Source of the DNA: Paraburkholderia phytofirmans PsJN
GTDB lineage: Bacteria > Pseudomonadota > Gammaproteobacteria > Burkholderiales > Burkholderiaceae
Direction of reading: 5' to 3'
NCBI RefSeq assembly: GCF_000020125.1
Contig: NC_010681.1
Location: 744,001-808,000, forward strand
Length of the DNA stretch: 64,000 bases
In this document: positions 9,717 to 19,144 of the stretch, piece after piece
Numbering within the stretch: the stretch's first letter is position 1
How the letters are laid out: each line of letters starts with the position of its first letter
Translations under genes and position numbers: made by a program
Notes under the pieces: model-generated
The model's input: the letters and a program-made list of their open reading frames with translations, nothing else
Database searches by the model: none
Told to the model about the DNA's origin: nothing

Positions 9717-10724
9717 TCAGTCCGGGTCGATCTTGCGTTCGACTTTGAGCGGCGGTGCCCACGCGGGCATCGCGGCGTCCTGTTCGTCGGTCGTGAGGCC
9801 GGGCACGCCGTGCACCGGATTGCCGAGCATCGGGAAGCCGAGCTTTTCGCGCGAATCGTAGTAGGCCTGCGCGACCAGCTTCGACAGCGCGCGAATGCGG
9901 CCGATATACGCCGCGCGTTCCGTGACCGAAATCGCGCCGCGCGCGTCGAGCAGGTTGAACGTGTGGCCGGCCTTCAGTACGAGTTCATAGGCGGGCAGCG
10001 CGATCTGCGCTTCGATCATGCGCTTGGCCTCGGCTTCGTAGCTGTTGAAGATCGAGAACAGCAGTTCGACGTTCGCGTATTCGAAGTTGTAGGTGGACTG
10101 TTCGACTTCGTTCTGGTGGTACACGTCGCCATAAGTCAGGCGACGCAGTTCCGGGCCGTTCGGGCCTTGTTCTTCCCACTCGGTCCAGACGAGATCGTAG
10201 ACGTTCTCGACCTTCTGCAGATACATGGCGAGCCGTTCAAGCCCGTAGGTGATTTCGCCGAGCACGGGCTTGCAATCAAGACCGCCGACCTGCTGGAAGT
10301 ACGTGAACTGGGTCACTTCCATGCCGTTCAGCCACACTTCCCAGCCCAGACCCCAAGCGCCGAGCGTGGGGTTTTCCCAGTCGTCTTCGACGAAGCGCAC
10401 GTCGTTCTGCTTCAGGTCGAAGCCGAGCGCTTCGAGCGAACCGAGGTATAGGTCGAGGATATTTTCCGGCGCCGGCTTGAGCACCACCTGGTACTGGTAG
10501 TAATGCTGCAGACGGTTCGGATTCTCGCCATAGCGGCCGTCTTTCGGACGGCGCGACGGTTGCACGTACGCCGCGCGCCACGGCTCGGGGCCGACCGCGC
10601 GCAGGAAGGTATGGACGTGGGACGTGCCCGCGCCGACTTCCATGTCGATCGGCTGGAGCAACGCGCAACCCTGCTTGTCCCAATAGGACTGCATTGTCAG
10701 GATGATTTGCTGAAACGTGAGCAT
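9717..10724 (-). CDS. glyQ: Glycine-tRNA ligase alpha subunit
   Basis: The alpha subunit carries the class II catalytic core that forms glycyl-adenylate. The chosen ATG at 10724 gives 335 residues, starting [20 protein letters not shown], the standard family N-terminus. [13 protein letters not shown] and [17 protein letters not shown] are diagnostic. The C-terminus is about 30 residues longer than the E. coli protein, ending in a proline-rich polar tail after GNPVHGVPG. It is the first gene of the minus-strand operon glyQ-glyS-gmhB-plsC-ygjP. Confidence 0.97.
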   Translation of the reverse strand: MLTFQQIILTMQSYWDKQGCALLQPIDMEVGAGTSHVHTFLRAVGPEPWRAAYVQPSRRPKDGRYGENPNRLQHYYQYQVVLKPAPENILDLYLGSLEALGFDLKQNDVRFVEDDWENPTLGAWGLGWEVWLNGMEVTQFTYFQQVGGLDCKPVLGEITYGLERLAMYLQKVENVYDLVWTEWEEQGPNGPELRRLTYGDVYHQNEVEQSTYNFEYANVELLFSIFNSYEAEAKRMIEAQIALPAYELVLKAGHTFNLLDARGAISVTERAAYIGRIRALSKLVAQAYYDSREKLGFPMLGNPVHGVPGLTTDEQDAAMPAWAPPLKVERKIDPD

Positions 10725-10804
10725 GAAGTGCCTTTCGGGCATGAGGCCGCGCCGTGAGCGCCGAAGCGCGCCGGGTGGCCGTGGAGCGAAGTGCTAAACC
10801 GTAG

Positions 10805-10833
10805 ATTTTAACGGAAAGGGAGGGGGGTGTCCG
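10805..10833 (-). promoter_or_regulatory. Candidate sigma70 promoter of the glyQ operon
   Basis: On the minus strand CGGACA (10833-10828) and TAAAAT (10810-10805) are spaced by 17 bases and lie about 80 bases before the glyQ ATG. The -10 hexamer matches five of six consensus bases and the -35 four of six. Confidence 0.4.
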
Positions 10834-10872
10834 TTTTGCGGGGTCGGACGGGAGTTCGAGTGTGCTTTAGAC

Positions 10873-10903
10873 GACGAAGGGCCGCGCGTGGCGGCCCTTC
10901 GTC
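10873..10903 (-). terminator. Hairpin after the GltB-like gene
   Basis: GACGAAGGGCCGC pairs with GCGGCCCTTCGTC around five bases, forming a 13-base-pair stem 39 bases beyond the stop of the minus-strand GltB-like gene. The U-tract on the minus side is weak; short T and A runs flank the stem. Confidence 0.65.
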
Positions 10904-10941
10904 TTTGTCGTGCGTCTTGCAGGCCGTGTCGGCGAGGCGGC

Positions 10942-12552
10942 TCAGGTTGCCGCCAGCTCCACTTTTGGCGAGAACGAATCGCTTTGCGCGACCGGCCAGT
11001 ACTTCTCGAACAACGAGTAGCGATAATTACCGTTGAGCAGATCGTTCGGTTCGAGATACTTCAGCAGTTCCGACATCAACTGCACCTCATGCGACGACAC
11101 GCGCCGCACGATGTGATGCGCGCGCAGTTCCGCCGGATGCTTCAGCCCCGCGGCCTGAATGATTTCCTTCAGCGCATGCAGCGTGTTGTGATGGAAGTTG
11201 AACACGCGGTCGGCCTTGTCCGGCACGACAAGCGCGCGCTGGCGCACAGGGTCCTGCGTCGCGACGCCGGTCGGGCAGCGTCCCGTGTGGCAAGTCTGCG
11301 CCTGGATGCAGCCCACCGCGAACATGAAGCCGCGCGCAGCGTTGACCCAATCCGCGCCGATCGCGAGCGTCTTGGTGATGTCGAACGCGGTGATCATCTT
11401 GCCGCTCGCGCCGATACGAATACGTTGCCGCAGGCCGATGCCGACCAGCGTGTTGTGCACCAGCAGCAGGCCCTCTTGCAACGGCACGCCGACGTGGTCG
11501 GTGAATTCGAGCGGCGCCGCGCCCGTGCCGCCTTCCGCGCCGTCCACGACGATGAAGTCCGGCAGGATGCAGGTTTCCAGCATCGCTTTCGCAATGCCGA
11601 AGAATTCCCACGGATGTCCGATACACAGCTTGAAGCCGGTCGGCTTGCCGCCCGACAGCGTGCGCAGACGGTCGACGAATTCAAGCAGACCGCGCGGCGT
11701 GGAAAACTCGGAGTGCGTGGCCGGCGAGATGCAGTCGCGGCCCATCGGCACGCCGCGCGTCTCCGCGATTTCCGGCGTGATCTTCGCGGCCGGCAGCACG
11801 CCGCCGTGACCCGGCTTCGCGCCTTGCGAGAGCTTCACCTCGATCATCTTCACTTGCGGCTCGGCGGCCTGCTTCGCGAACTTCTCCGCGTTGAAGGTGC
11901 CGTCGTCGTTGCGGCAACCGAAGTAGCCCGAAGCGATTTCCCAGATGATGTCACCGCCATGCTCGCGGTGATATTTCGACATCGAGCCTTCGCCGGTGTC
12001 GTGCGCGAAGTTGCCTTTCTTTGCACCGAGATTCAGCGCCATGATCGCGTTCGCCGACAGCGAACCGAAGCTCATCGCCGAGACGTTGAAGATCGACATG
12101 GAATAAGGCTGCGCGCGATCCGGTCCGACGACGATGCGGAAGTCGTGATTGTCGAGCGTGGTCGGCGCGAGCGAGTGGCTGATCCATTCGTGCGCAGTGG
12201 CTTTGACGTCGAGTTCGGTACCGTACGGGCGGCTGTCGACATCGTTCTTGGCGCGCTGATAGACGATGCTGCGCTGGGCGCGCGAGAACGGTTTTTCGTC
12301 CGTATCGCCTTCGACGAAATACTGGCGGATTTCCGGGCGGATGAATTCGAACAGGAAACGGAAGTGGCCCCACAGCGGATAGTTGCGCAGGATCGCGTGG
12401 CGCTGCTGCGTCAGGTCGAACAGGCCGAGCGCGACCAGCGCGAGCGGCACGATGATCCAGAACCACGAGATGTGATGCGTGTCGGCCAACGCCGCGCAGA
12501 CGGCGAACAGCGCGGCTGCGCACCACATGGCCAGATAACGTCGAGAAAACAT
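10942..12552 (-). CDS. Membrane-anchored FMN-binding glutamate-synthase-family protein
   Basis: The 536-residue product resembles the FMN/Fe-S synthase domain of the large glutamate synthase subunit but has no glutaminase domain. Two hydrophobic helices at residues 5-50 suggest an inner-membrane anchor. The core includes MSFGSLSANAIMALN, GEGSMSKYHREHGGD, GAKPGHGGVLPAAK, DGAEGGTGAAPLEF and the 3Fe-4S ligands in GCIQAQTCHTGRCPTG. Stand-alone homologues such as YerD of Bacillus are widespread and their reaction is undefined. It is apparently monocistronic, with a hairpin downstream. Glutamate synthase activity should not be assumed, as no GltD partner or ammonia-producing domain is nearby. Confidence 0.88.
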   Translation of the reverse strand: MFSRRYLAMWCAAALFAVCAALADTHHISWFWIIVPLALVALGLFDLTQQRHAILRNYPLWGHFRFLFEFIRPEIRQYFVEGDTDEKPFSRAQRSIVYQRAKNDVDSRPYGTELDVKATAHEWISHSLAPTTLDNHDFRIVVGPDRAQPYSMSIFNVSAMSFGSLSANAIMALNLGAKKGNFAHDTGEGSMSKYHREHGGDIIWEIASGYFGCRNDDGTFNAEKFAKQAAEPQVKMIEVKLSQGAKPGHGGVLPAAKITPEIAETRGVPMGRDCISPATHSEFSTPRGLLEFVDRLRTLSGGKPTGFKLCIGHPWEFFGIAKAMLETCILPDFIVVDGAEGGTGAAPLEFTDHVGVPLQEGLLLVHNTLVGIGLRQRIRIGASGKMITAFDITKTLAIGADWVNAARGFMFAVGCIQAQTCHTGRCPTGVATQDPVRQRALVVPDKADRVFNFHHNTLHALKEIIQAAGLKHPAELRAHHIVRRVSSHEVQLMSELLKYLEPNDLLNGNYRYSLFEKYWPVAQSDSFSPKVELAAT

Positions 12553-12777
12553 GGGGACTCCAGTGCAGTGAGGATCGTCACGGCGGGATCGCCGGCGCTG
12601 CCGGCACAGACGGAATCCGCCGCGAAGGAAAACGAACGACTGCTTTTATGGTGAAGCTAGTTGTGGCTTGAAGAGCGAGCGCGCGGGTGCCGCGCGCCGC
12701 GCGGGTCGAAATGTGCAGCTATTGCGTGTGCGGCGCCAGTCGTGTCGCCGCACGATCAGACGCGTGGCTCATGTGGC

Positions 12778-13929
12778 TCAACGGGCGTTCAGCAGCGCCG
12801 CTTTTTGCGGCTCGCGCGCGACCGGCTGCCCGGTGACCGCATGTTCGATGATGCCGCCGCCGAGGCACACGTCGCCATCGTAGAGCACCGCAGATTGCCC
12901 CGGTGTGACAGCCCATTGCGCGGCGTCGAAATTCAGTTCGAAGAGGCCTTCGCCGCTGCCCGCGCTGCTAAACGTGCATGGTGCATCCGCTTGCCGGTAA
13001 CGGGTCTTGGCGCCGCACGCGAAGCCGTCCGCCGGCGGCTCGCCCGCCACCCAGCTCGTATTGCCGGCGGACAGCGTATGGCTGAGCAGCCACGCATGAT
13101 CGTGACCCTGCGCGACGTACAGCGTGTTCGACGCAATGTCCTTGCCGGCGACGAACCACGGCTCGCCGCTGCCGTCCTTGCTGCCGCCGAGGCCGATGCC
13201 CTTGCGTTGGCCGAACGTGTAGAACGCGAGGCCGATATGTTCGCCGACCACTTTGCCGTCGGTGGTTTTCATCGGGCCGGGTTTCGTCGGCAGATAGCGG
13301 TTCAGGAAGTCGCGGAACGGCCGTTCGCCGATAAAGCAGATGCCGGTCGAGTCTTTCTTCTTCGCATTGGGCAGCGCGATCTGCTCGGCGATTTCGCGCA
13401 CTTTCGTTTTCGGAATCTCGCCGAGCGGAAACAGTGTTTTCGACAATTGCGCCTGATTCAGCCGATGCAGAAAGTACGACTGGTCTTTCGTATGGTCGAA
13501 CGCCTTCAGCAGCTCGAAGCGGCCGTTGCGCTCGTTCTGGCGCACGCGCGCGTAATGGCCGGTCGCGATGGTTTCCGCGCCGAGCGACATGGCGTGGTCG
13601 AGGAACGCCTTGAACTTGATTTCGGCATTGCACAGCACGTCCGGATTCGGCGTGCGGCCGGCCGAGTATTCGCGCAGGAATTCGGCGAACACCCGGTCCT
13701 TGTATTCCGCGGCGAAGTTGACCGCTTCGACGTCGATGCCGATCAGATCCGCCACCGAGACCACGTCGATCCAGTCCTGCCGCGTCGAGCAGTATTCGCT
13801 GTCGTCGTCGTCTTCCCAGTTTTTCATGAACAGGCCGACCACGTCGTAGCCCTGTTCCTTCAGCAGCCATGCGGTAACGGACGAATCGACGCCGCCCGAC
13901 ATGCCTACTACGACTTTCTGCTTGCTCAT
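12778..13929 (-). CDS. mnmA: tRNA-specific 2-thiouridylase MnmA
   Basis: MnmA uses ATP and persulfide sulfur to make 2-thiouridine at wobble position 34 of Glu, Gln and Lys tRNAs. The 383-residue product starts [18 protein letters not shown], which contains the SGGVDSS PP-loop. The two catalytic cysteines are visible in [12 protein letters not shown] and [12 protein letters not shown]. The gene is followed upstream in transcription by a NUDIX gene on the same strand, 58 bases away, as in several proteobacteria. Identification is firm. Confidence 0.97.
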   Translation of the reverse strand: MSKQKVVVGMSGGVDSSVTAWLLKEQGYDVVGLFMKNWEDDDDSEYCSTRQDWIDVVSVADLIGIDVEAVNFAAEYKDRVFAEFLREYSAGRTPNPDVLCNAEIKFKAFLDHAMSLGAETIATGHYARVRQNERNGRFELLKAFDHTKDQSYFLHRLNQAQLSKTLFPLGEIPKTKVREIAEQIALPNAKKKDSTGICFIGERPFRDFLNRYLPTKPGPMKTTDGKVVGEHIGLAFYTFGQRKGIGLGGSKDGSGEPWFVAGKDIASNTLYVAQGHDHAWLLSHTLSAGNTSWVAGEPPADGFACGAKTRYRQADAPCTFSSAGSGEGLFELNFDAAQWAVTPGQSAVLYDGDVCLGGGIIEHAVTGQPVAREPQKAALLNAR

Positions 13930-13987
13930 AAGATGCTCACTGGGTGCTGCATGACTTCATGGATCGTGGGTTGGCCGCTCGTTGCGG

Positions 13988-14467
13988 CTATCTTTTTTGC
14001 CCGACCGAATGCGTGTGCACGAAGTCGAGCGGGAAACGCCGGCCCGCGAGGTAGTCGTCGAGACATTGCATGACGAGCGGCGTGCGGTGCCGTTCGGGAC
14101 AGGCGCGCAATTCGTCGGCGCTCATCCACAACGTCCGGACGATGTCGGGGTCGAGGGGGCGCCGTGGATCGGCTTCGCCGCCCGCGCCGCAATAGGTGAA
14201 GCGCAGGTAGGTGACGCCCTCACTGCCGGGCCGCTCGAAATGGGTCATGTACATGCCCACCAGCGCCTCGGGTGCGAATGGATGGGCGGTTTCCTCGAGC
14301 GTTTCGCGGATCACCGCTTCCACCAGCGTTTCGCCCGCCTCCAGATGGCCAGCGGGCTGGTTCAGGCGCAGACCGTCGGCGGTATGTTCCTCGACCACGA
14401 GAAAGCGCCCGTCACGCTCAACGATGGCCGCGACCGTGACGTGCGGCAGCCAGGTTTCCGGTTTCAT
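13988..14467 (-). CDS. NUDIX hydrolase, NudJ-like
   Basis: A 159-residue NUDIX protein. The box reads GHLEAGETLVEAVIRETLEE followed by TAHPF, so the glutamates that bind metal are intact but the glycine of the GU ending is replaced by alanine. NudJ-type enzymes hydrolyse thiamine pyrophosphates and nucleoside di- or triphosphates; the substrate here is not set by the visible sequence. It starts at 14467 and sits 58 bases upstream of mnmA, so the two probably form an operon. It diverges from pntAA across 211 bases. Confidence 0.85.
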   Translation of the reverse strand: MKPETWLPHVTVAAIVERDGRFLVVEEHTADGLRLNQPAGHLEAGETLVEAVIRETLEETAHPFAPEALVGMYMTHFERPGSEGVTYLRFTYCGAGGEADPRRPLDPDIVRTLWMSADELRACPERHRTPLVMQCLDDYLAGRRFPLDFVHTHSVGQKR

Positions 14468-14678
14468 GGCTGCGCATTTTACCGGTTATGGGCCTCGCCT
14501 GCCGGGAAGCGGGCGGCGCGCGCTCGGGTCGGCCCCGCCCGCCGGGCACCCCCGGATTGTCCCCGATTTCTGCGCACCCCCATCTTTCGGTTAAAGTGAG
14601 GCGTTAGCCGTTGCACCTGCAAGCCGGCGTGCCTCGTCGGCCGATCTGTCGTCAAACAGGAAGTCGAGGAGGAACAAG

Positions 14679-15821
14679 ATGCACATCGGAGTGCCAGCCG
14701 AGACGCGCGCGCACGAAACCCGCGTCGCCGCGACGCCCGAAACGGTCAAGAAGTACGTGACCCAGGGCCACCGGGTCACGATCCAGAGCGGCGCCGGAAC
14801 CGGCGCCAGCTTTCCAGACGATGCCTTTACGGCCGCCGGCGCGGAGATCGTCGACGCCGCGAGCGCATTCGGCGCCGATCTCGTCCTGAAGGTCCAGTCG
14901 CCGACCGATGCCGAGCTGCCGTTGCTCAAACGCGGCGCGACGCTTGTCGGCATGCTCGATCCGTTTAATACCGAAAACTCATCAAAGCTGGCTGCGGCGG
15001 GCGTGACGGCGTTCGCTCTGGAGGCCGCGCCAAGAACCACGCGCGCGCAGAGCCTCGATGTTTTGAGCTCGCAGGCGAATATCGCGGGCTACAAGGCGGT
15101 TCTATTGGCCGCCACGCTTTATCCGCGCTTCATGCCGATGCTGATGACCGCTGCCGGTACTGTGAAAGCCGCGCGCGTGCTGATTCTCGGCGCAGGCGTG
15201 GCCGGTTTGCAGGCGATTGCGACCGCCAAGCGCCTGGGCGCGGTGATCGAAGCCTCGGATGTGCGGCCGGCGGTGAAAGAGCAGATCGAATCGCTCGGCG
15301 CCAAGTTTCTCGACGTGCCCTACGAAACCGACGAAGAACGCGAAGCCGCGCAAGGCGTCGGCGGCTATGCGCGGCCAATGCCGCCTTCCTGGCTCACGCG
15401 TCAATCGGCGCTGGTCCACGAACGTGCCAAACAGGCCGATGTGGTGATTTCCACCGCACTGATTCCAGGCCGCGCCGCGCCGACGCTGATCTCGGTCGAC
15501 ACCGTGCAGGCGATGAAACCCGGCTCCGTGCTGGTCGACCTCGCCGCGGGCCGCGGCGCCGAGTATGAAGGCCAGCGTGGCGGCAACTGTCCGCTCACTG
15601 AGACGGACAAGGTCGTCATCAAGCACGGCGTGACGATCGTCGGTTATACGAATCTGGCCTCGATGGTGCCCGCTGACGCGTCGTCGCTCTACGCACGCAA
15701 CCTGCTCGACTTCCTCAAGCTGATCATCACGAAGGAAGGCGCCCTGAACATCGATCTCGCGGACGATATCGTCGCGGCCACGCTGCTGGCCCGTGACGGC
15801 GAAGTCACGCGCAAGGCTTAA
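14679..15821 (+). CDS. pntAA: NAD(P) transhydrogenase subunit alpha, part 1
   Basis: This is the soluble NAD(H)-binding domain I of the proton-translocating transhydrogenase, which reduces NADP+ with NADH at the expense of proton motive force. The 380-residue product begins MHIGVPAETRAHETRVAATP. The Rossmann fold motif VLILGAGVAGLQAIATAKRL is clear, and RQSALVHERAKQADVVIST and GAEYEGQRGGNCPLT are conserved in the alanine dehydrogenase/PntA superfamily. GAGGAGG (14666-14672) lies six bases before the ATG. It is the first gene of pntAA-pntAB-pntB. Confidence 0.96.
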   Translation: MHIGVPAETRAHETRVAATPETVKKYVTQGHRVTIQSGAGTGASFPDDAFTAAGAEIVDAASAFGADLVLKVQSPTDAELPLLKRGATLVGMLDPFNTENSSKLAAAGVTAFALEAAPRTTRAQSLDVLSSQANIAGYKAVLLAATLYPRFMPMLMTAAGTVKAARVLILGAGVAGLQAIATAKRLGAVIEASDVRPAVKEQIESLGAKFLDVPYETDEEREAAQGVGGYARPMPPSWLTRQSALVHERAKQADVVISTALIPGRAAPTLISVDTVQAMKPGSVLVDLAAGRGAEYEGQRGGNCPLTETDKVVIKHGVTIVGYTNLASMVPADASSLYARNLLDFLKLIITKEGALNIDLADDIVAATLLARDGEVTRKA

Positions 15822-15836
15822 GAGGAGAGTGCGGAC

Positions 15837-16163
15837 ATGGAAGTCATCAACCACACCGTCATCAACCTGATCATCTTCGTGCTGGCGATCTACGTCGGCT
15901 ACCACGTGGTCTGGAACGTCACGCCCGCGCTGCACACGCCGCTGATGGCCGTGACCAACGCGATTTCGGCGATCGTGATCGTCGGCGCGATGCTCGCCGC
16001 GGGTCTCACGTTGGGCACGCCCGGCAAGTTCTTCGGCACGCTCGCCGTTGCGCTCGCGGCGGTCAACGTGTTCGGCGGCTTTCTCGTCACGCGACGAATG
16101 CTGGAGATGTTCAGGAAGAAAGAGCCGAAGAAGCTCCCCGCCGCTGCCAAGGAGAACGCGTGA
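15837..16163 (+). CDS. pntAB: NAD(P) transhydrogenase subunit alpha, part 2
   Basis: This 108-residue inner-membrane subunit supplies the first transmembrane helices of domain II, which in E. coli are fused to the C-terminus of PntA. Three hydrophobic segments are visible: [33 protein letters not shown] and [21 protein letters not shown] lysine-rich cytoplasmic tail follows. It begins 15 bases after pntAA, and its TGA overlaps the pntB ATG, indicating translational coupling. Confidence 0.95.
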   Translation: MEVINHTVINLIIFVLAIYVGYHVVWNVTPALHTPLMAVTNAISAIVIVGAMLAAGLTLGTPGKFFGTLAVALAAVNVFGGFLVTRRMLEMFRKKEPKKLPAAAKENA

Positions 16164-17617
16164 TGAGTCTGAACGTCGTCACGCTGCTTTATCTGGTCGC
16201 GTCGGTCTGCTTCATTCAGGCGCTCAAAGGGCTGTCGAATCCGAAGACGGCGCGCATCGGCAATACCTTCGGCATGGCGGGGATGGCGATCGCGATCCTC
16301 ACGACCATCGCGCTGATCGTCAAGCAGGCTAACGGGCTCGGGTCGAATCTCGGCCTTGGGCTTGGCCTGCTGCTGGTCGCGCTGGTGGTCGGCGGTGCGG
16401 TCGGCGCGTTCGTCGCCGCGCGCGTCGAGATGACCAAGATGCCGGAGCTGGTCGCGGCCATGCACTCGCTGATCGGTCTTGCCGCTGTGTGTATTGCGTA
16501 CGCGGTGGTGTCTGAGCCGGCTGCGTTCGGTCTCGTCGATCCGGAGAACACCGCGCCGGGCTTCCTGCCGTACGGCAATCGCGTCGAGCTGTTCATCGGC
16601 ACGTTCGTCGGCGCGATCACGTTCTCGGGTTCGGTGATCGCGTTCGGCAAACTGTCTGGCAAGTACAAGTTCCGGTTGTTTCAGGGCGCGCCGGTCGTGT
16701 ACGCGGGCCAGCATCTGATCAACCTGCTGCTCGCGATCGCGATGCTCGGCTTTGGCGTGATCTTCTTCCTCACGCAATCGTGGCTGCCGTTCATCATCAT
16801 GACGCTGATCGCGTTCGTGCTCGGCGTGCTGATCATCATTCCGATCGGCGGCGCCGACATGCCGGTGGTGGTGTCGATGCTGAACTCGTACTCGGGCTGG
16901 GCGGCGGCGGGCATCGGCTTCTCGCTGAACAATCCGATGCTGATCATCGCGGGTTCGCTGGTGGGCTCGTCCGGTGCGATTCTGTCGTACATCATGTGCC
17001 GCGCGATGAACCGCTCGTTCTTCAACGTGATTCTCGGTGGCTTTGGCAATGAGCCGGGTGCGGCTGCAGCGGGCGGGTCAGCGGAGCAGCGTCCGGTGAA
17101 ATCCGGTTCGGCGGATGATGCATCGTTCATGCTCGGCAATGCTGAAACCGTGGTGATCGTGCCGGGTTATGGTCTGGCCGTCGCGCGCGCGCAGCATGCG
17201 TTGAAGGAGCTGACCGACAAGCTGGTCGAGAAGGGCATCGAGGTGAAGTATGCGATTCACCCGGTGGCCGGCCGGATGCCGGGCCACATGAACGTGCTGC
17301 TCGCCGAAGCCGAAGTGCCGTACGACATGGTCCACGAAATGGACGATATCAACGGCGAGTTCGGTCAGGTCGACGTGGTGCTGGTGCTCGGTGCGAACGA
17401 TGTGGTGAATCCGGCCGCGAAGACTGATCCGAAGTCGCCGATCGCGGGCATGCCGATCATCGAGGCGTACAAGGCGCGCACGGTCATCGTGAACAAACGT
17501 TCAATGGCGGCAGGCTACGCCGGTCTCGACAACGACCTGTTCTACATGGACAAGACCATGATGGTGTTCGGCGACGCGAAGAAGGTGATCGAAGATATGG
17601 TGAAAGCGGTGGAATAA
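16163..17617 (+). CDS. pntB: NAD(P) transhydrogenase subunit beta
   Basis: PntB holds the rest of the membrane proton channel and the NADP(H)-binding domain III. The 484-residue product has about nine hydrophobic segments up to roughly residue 265 and then a soluble domain with VIVPGYGLAVARAQHAL, the domain III nucleotide-binding loop, and HPVAGRMPGHMNVLLAEA. The ATG at 16163 overlaps the preceding stop as TGATG; a GTG one codon upstream is also possible. It is the last gene of the operon. Confidence 0.97.
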   Translation: MSLNVVTLLYLVASVCFIQALKGLSNPKTARIGNTFGMAGMAIAILTTIALIVKQANGLGSNLGLGLGLLLVALVVGGAVGAFVAARVEMTKMPELVAAMHSLIGLAAVCIAYAVVSEPAAFGLVDPENTAPGFLPYGNRVELFIGTFVGAITFSGSVIAFGKLSGKYKFRLFQGAPVVYAGQHLINLLLAIAMLGFGVIFFLTQSWLPFIIMTLIAFVLGVLIIIPIGGADMPVVVSMLNSYSGWAAAGIGFSLNNPMLIIAGSLVGSSGAILSYIMCRAMNRSFFNVILGGFGNEPGAAAAGGSAEQRPVKSGSADDASFMLGNAETVVIVPGYGLAVARAQHALKELTDKLVEKGIEVKYAIHPVAGRMPGHMNVLLAEAEVPYDMVHEMDDINGEFGQVDVVLVLGANDVVNPAAKTDPKSPIAGMPIIEAYKARTVIVNKRSMAAGYAGLDNDLFYMDKTMMVFGDAKKVIEDMVKAVE

Positions 17618-17630
17618 CCGCATGCTCGAA

Positions 17631-17662
17631 GTTCGCGGCCCGCTTTGCAAGCGGCCGCGAAC
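17631..17662. terminator. Hairpin after pntB
   Basis: GTTCGCGGCC (17631-17640) pairs with GGCCGCGAAC (17653-17662) around a 12-base loop, 13 bases after the pntB stop and before the convergent WYL regulator. No poly-T tract follows, so its function as terminator is an inference. Confidence 0.5.
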
Positions 17663-17731
17663 CGCAGGCTTGTCTGCTTGAATGCTCATGCTCAAAGGCG
17701 GTTTTGTCTCCACCGGTTCGATACAGCGGCC

Positions 17732-18418
17732 CTATTGCGGCTTCGCATTCACGTGCCGCAACAGGTCCGCAAGCCGCCTGCCTTCCTGATCCGGATATTG
17801 TTCGAGCACCTGAAGATTCTGAATCTTCTCCAGCCCGAAATTGCGGAAATCGCCGCGCAATTCACACCACGCTCCAAGCGTCCAGCGCGCGCCCCAATAT
17901 GCGAGCGCGAGCGGCCAGACGCGGCGCTCGCTCGCCGCGCCGTTCACATCGACGTAGGCAAAGCGCACCACCTGCCGCGTGTCGATCGCGCGATGCAGCG
18001 CGTCGAGCTGCGCTGAAAAATCCCCTTTAATGTGAAATGAAGGCGCGAAGACCGCCAGCCTTTCCAAGGTCGCGCGCTTGTCGGCGGGCATGGCCGAGGC
18101 GATCTTGGCGAGCGCGCCGCGCGCACCGCCCGCAAAACCGGCGCCGCCCCACGATTCGAGCATGCGCGCGCCCGCGGCGAGCGCGGCCAGTTCATCGGCG
18201 GTGAAGGTGAGCGGCGGCAAACTCGCCGTGCGGCTGAGCCGATAGCCGATGCCGGCTTCGCCTTCGATCGGCACCCCTGACAGTTGCAGATCGCGCACGT
18301 CGCGATACACGGTGCGCAACGAGATATGCAGCCAGTCGGCGAGTTGTTGCGCGGTGGTCAGGCGCCGTCCGCGCAGCAGTTCGGCGATCTGGAACAGGCG
18401 GTCGGCGCGGCGCGTCAT
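17732..18418 (-). CDS. YafY-type HTH/WYL transcriptional regulator
   Basis: A 228-residue regulator. The N-terminus is a winged helix (RRADRLFQIAELLRGRRLTT, then LADWLHISLRTVYRDVRDL) with the recognition helix around RTVYRDV. A WYL domain follows, with VRFAYVDVNG and VWPLALAYWGARWTLGAWCE, the latter replacing the canonical W-Y-L signature in a common way. I chose the ATG at 18418, since the 18 codons upstream are not conserved in type. The gene is 124 bases downstream of the VOC gene on the same strand; the palindrome at 18998-19021 may be its operator. WYL domains bind ligands such as nucleic acids or nucleotides; the signal here is unknown. Confidence 0.88.
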   Translation of the reverse strand: MTRRADRLFQIAELLRGRRLTTAQQLADWLHISLRTVYRDVRDLQLSGVPIEGEAGIGYRLSRTASLPPLTFTADELAALAAGARMLESWGGAGFAGGARGALAKIASAMPADKRATLERLAVFAPSFHIKGDFSAQLDALHRAIDTRQVVRFAYVDVNGAASERRVWPLALAYWGARWTLGAWCELRGDFRNFGLEKIQNLQVLEQYPDQEGRRLADLLRHVNAKPQ

Positions 18419-18542
18419 CGTGGGCGTCTTGTAGAAGAGGACGGGGACAGTTCCGCGATGATAGCGCCGCATGCCGCGCTCCGGTCGGCGTTCGCGTGCA
18501 GCGCTCGGCCACTGCGGCGCACGACGTTGTGTTGTGTTGCGT

Positions 18543-18926
18543 CTAGCCGTTGGTCCGCGAATGCAGGCCGAGGCGGTTGCCTTCCGTGTCGGTGAAGAAC
18601 GCGATATAGCCGATGTCCTGCGGCAGTTTGATCACCGGTCCGTCGGTCTTGCCGCCGGCTTGCTCGATGCGCGCGAGGACGGCGTCGACGGTCGGCTGCG
18701 CGTTCAGATAGATGAGCACGCCGTCGCCGGTGGGCGTCATCGACGGGTTGTGGACGATTGCGCCACCGGTCGCCGGTTCCTCGTAGCCGAACACGGCGAT
18801 CGGCTGGCCGCCGATTTCCTGGACGTTCAGTTTGACGTCGAGCGCCGCTTCATAGAAGCGGACGGCGCGATCGAAATCGACGGATGGAATCTCGAACCAT
18901 GCAACAACTTTGGATGATGCGGACAT
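18543..18926 (-). CDS. VOC (glyoxalase/bleomycin-resistance fold) protein
   Basis: A 127-residue VOC-fold protein starting SKVVAWFEIPSVDFDRAVRF, with the second half ending IAFFTDTEGNRLGLHS. The usual glyoxalase I metal ligands are not obviously complete, so glyoxalase activity should not be assumed; homologues are often annotated only by fold. An AGGAG site precedes the ATG. It is upstream of, and probably cotranscribed with, the WYL regulator, a pairing seen in many proteobacteria. Confidence 0.82.
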   Translation of the reverse strand: MSASSKVVAWFEIPSVDFDRAVRFYEAALDVKLNVQEIGGQPIAVFGYEEPATGGAIVHNPSMTPTGDGVLIYLNAQPTVDAVLARIEQAGGKTDGPVIKLPQDIGYIAFFTDTEGNRLGLHSRTNG

Positions 18927-18997
18927 GTCACTCTCCTGTGGATGGCGGTAAGCCGTGCAAAGCGCCGGATGGCGTGAGAAGGAGTGTGCGGGGGTGC

Positions 18998-19021
18998 TAC
19001 TGACAGCGTGGTGTCAGTAGG
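18998..19021. promoter_or_regulatory. Perfect 9-bp inverted repeat, candidate operator of the VOC/WYL pair
   Basis: CTACTGACA (18998-19006) and TGTCAGTAG (19013-19021) are perfect reverse complements around six bases. The site is 72 bases upstream of the VOC start in the promoter region of the VOC-WYL pair. Size and position fit a dimeric repressor site. No U-tract or gene end is next to it, which argues against a terminator. Confidence 0.6.
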
Positions 19022-19080
19022 AGGTGGCAGGAGCGATGAAAGCAGTGGTGAAAGAAAAGACCGCCCGCAGGCCATAGGCG

Positions 19081-19111
19081 AAAAAAAACCGCGGAGCCGG
19101 TCCGCGGTTTT
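19081..19111 (-). terminator. Intrinsic terminator of rlmL
   Basis: AAAACCGCGGA and TCCGCGGTTTT pair around five bases. Read on the minus strand, the hairpin ends in a run of seven U residues, 34 bases beyond the rlmL stop. The T-run on the plus side makes it potentially bidirectional. Confidence 0.88.
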
Positions 19112-19144
19112 TGTCGCCGTATTGCCTGTCGGACGCTGCGTGCC

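Noticed and set aside
7791..10451. Open frame of nearly 890 codons on the plus strand opposite glyS/glyQ
   Set aside because: It runs antisense to two certain tRNA synthetase subunits and has shadow composition.
14468..14678. Riboswitch or attenuator upstream of pntAA
   Set aside because: GC-rich with no recognisable aptamer or terminator-like hairpin with a U-tract.
16048..16332. Overlapping open frame across the pntAB-pntB junction
   Set aside because: It is out of frame with both clearly identified subunits and Arg-rich.
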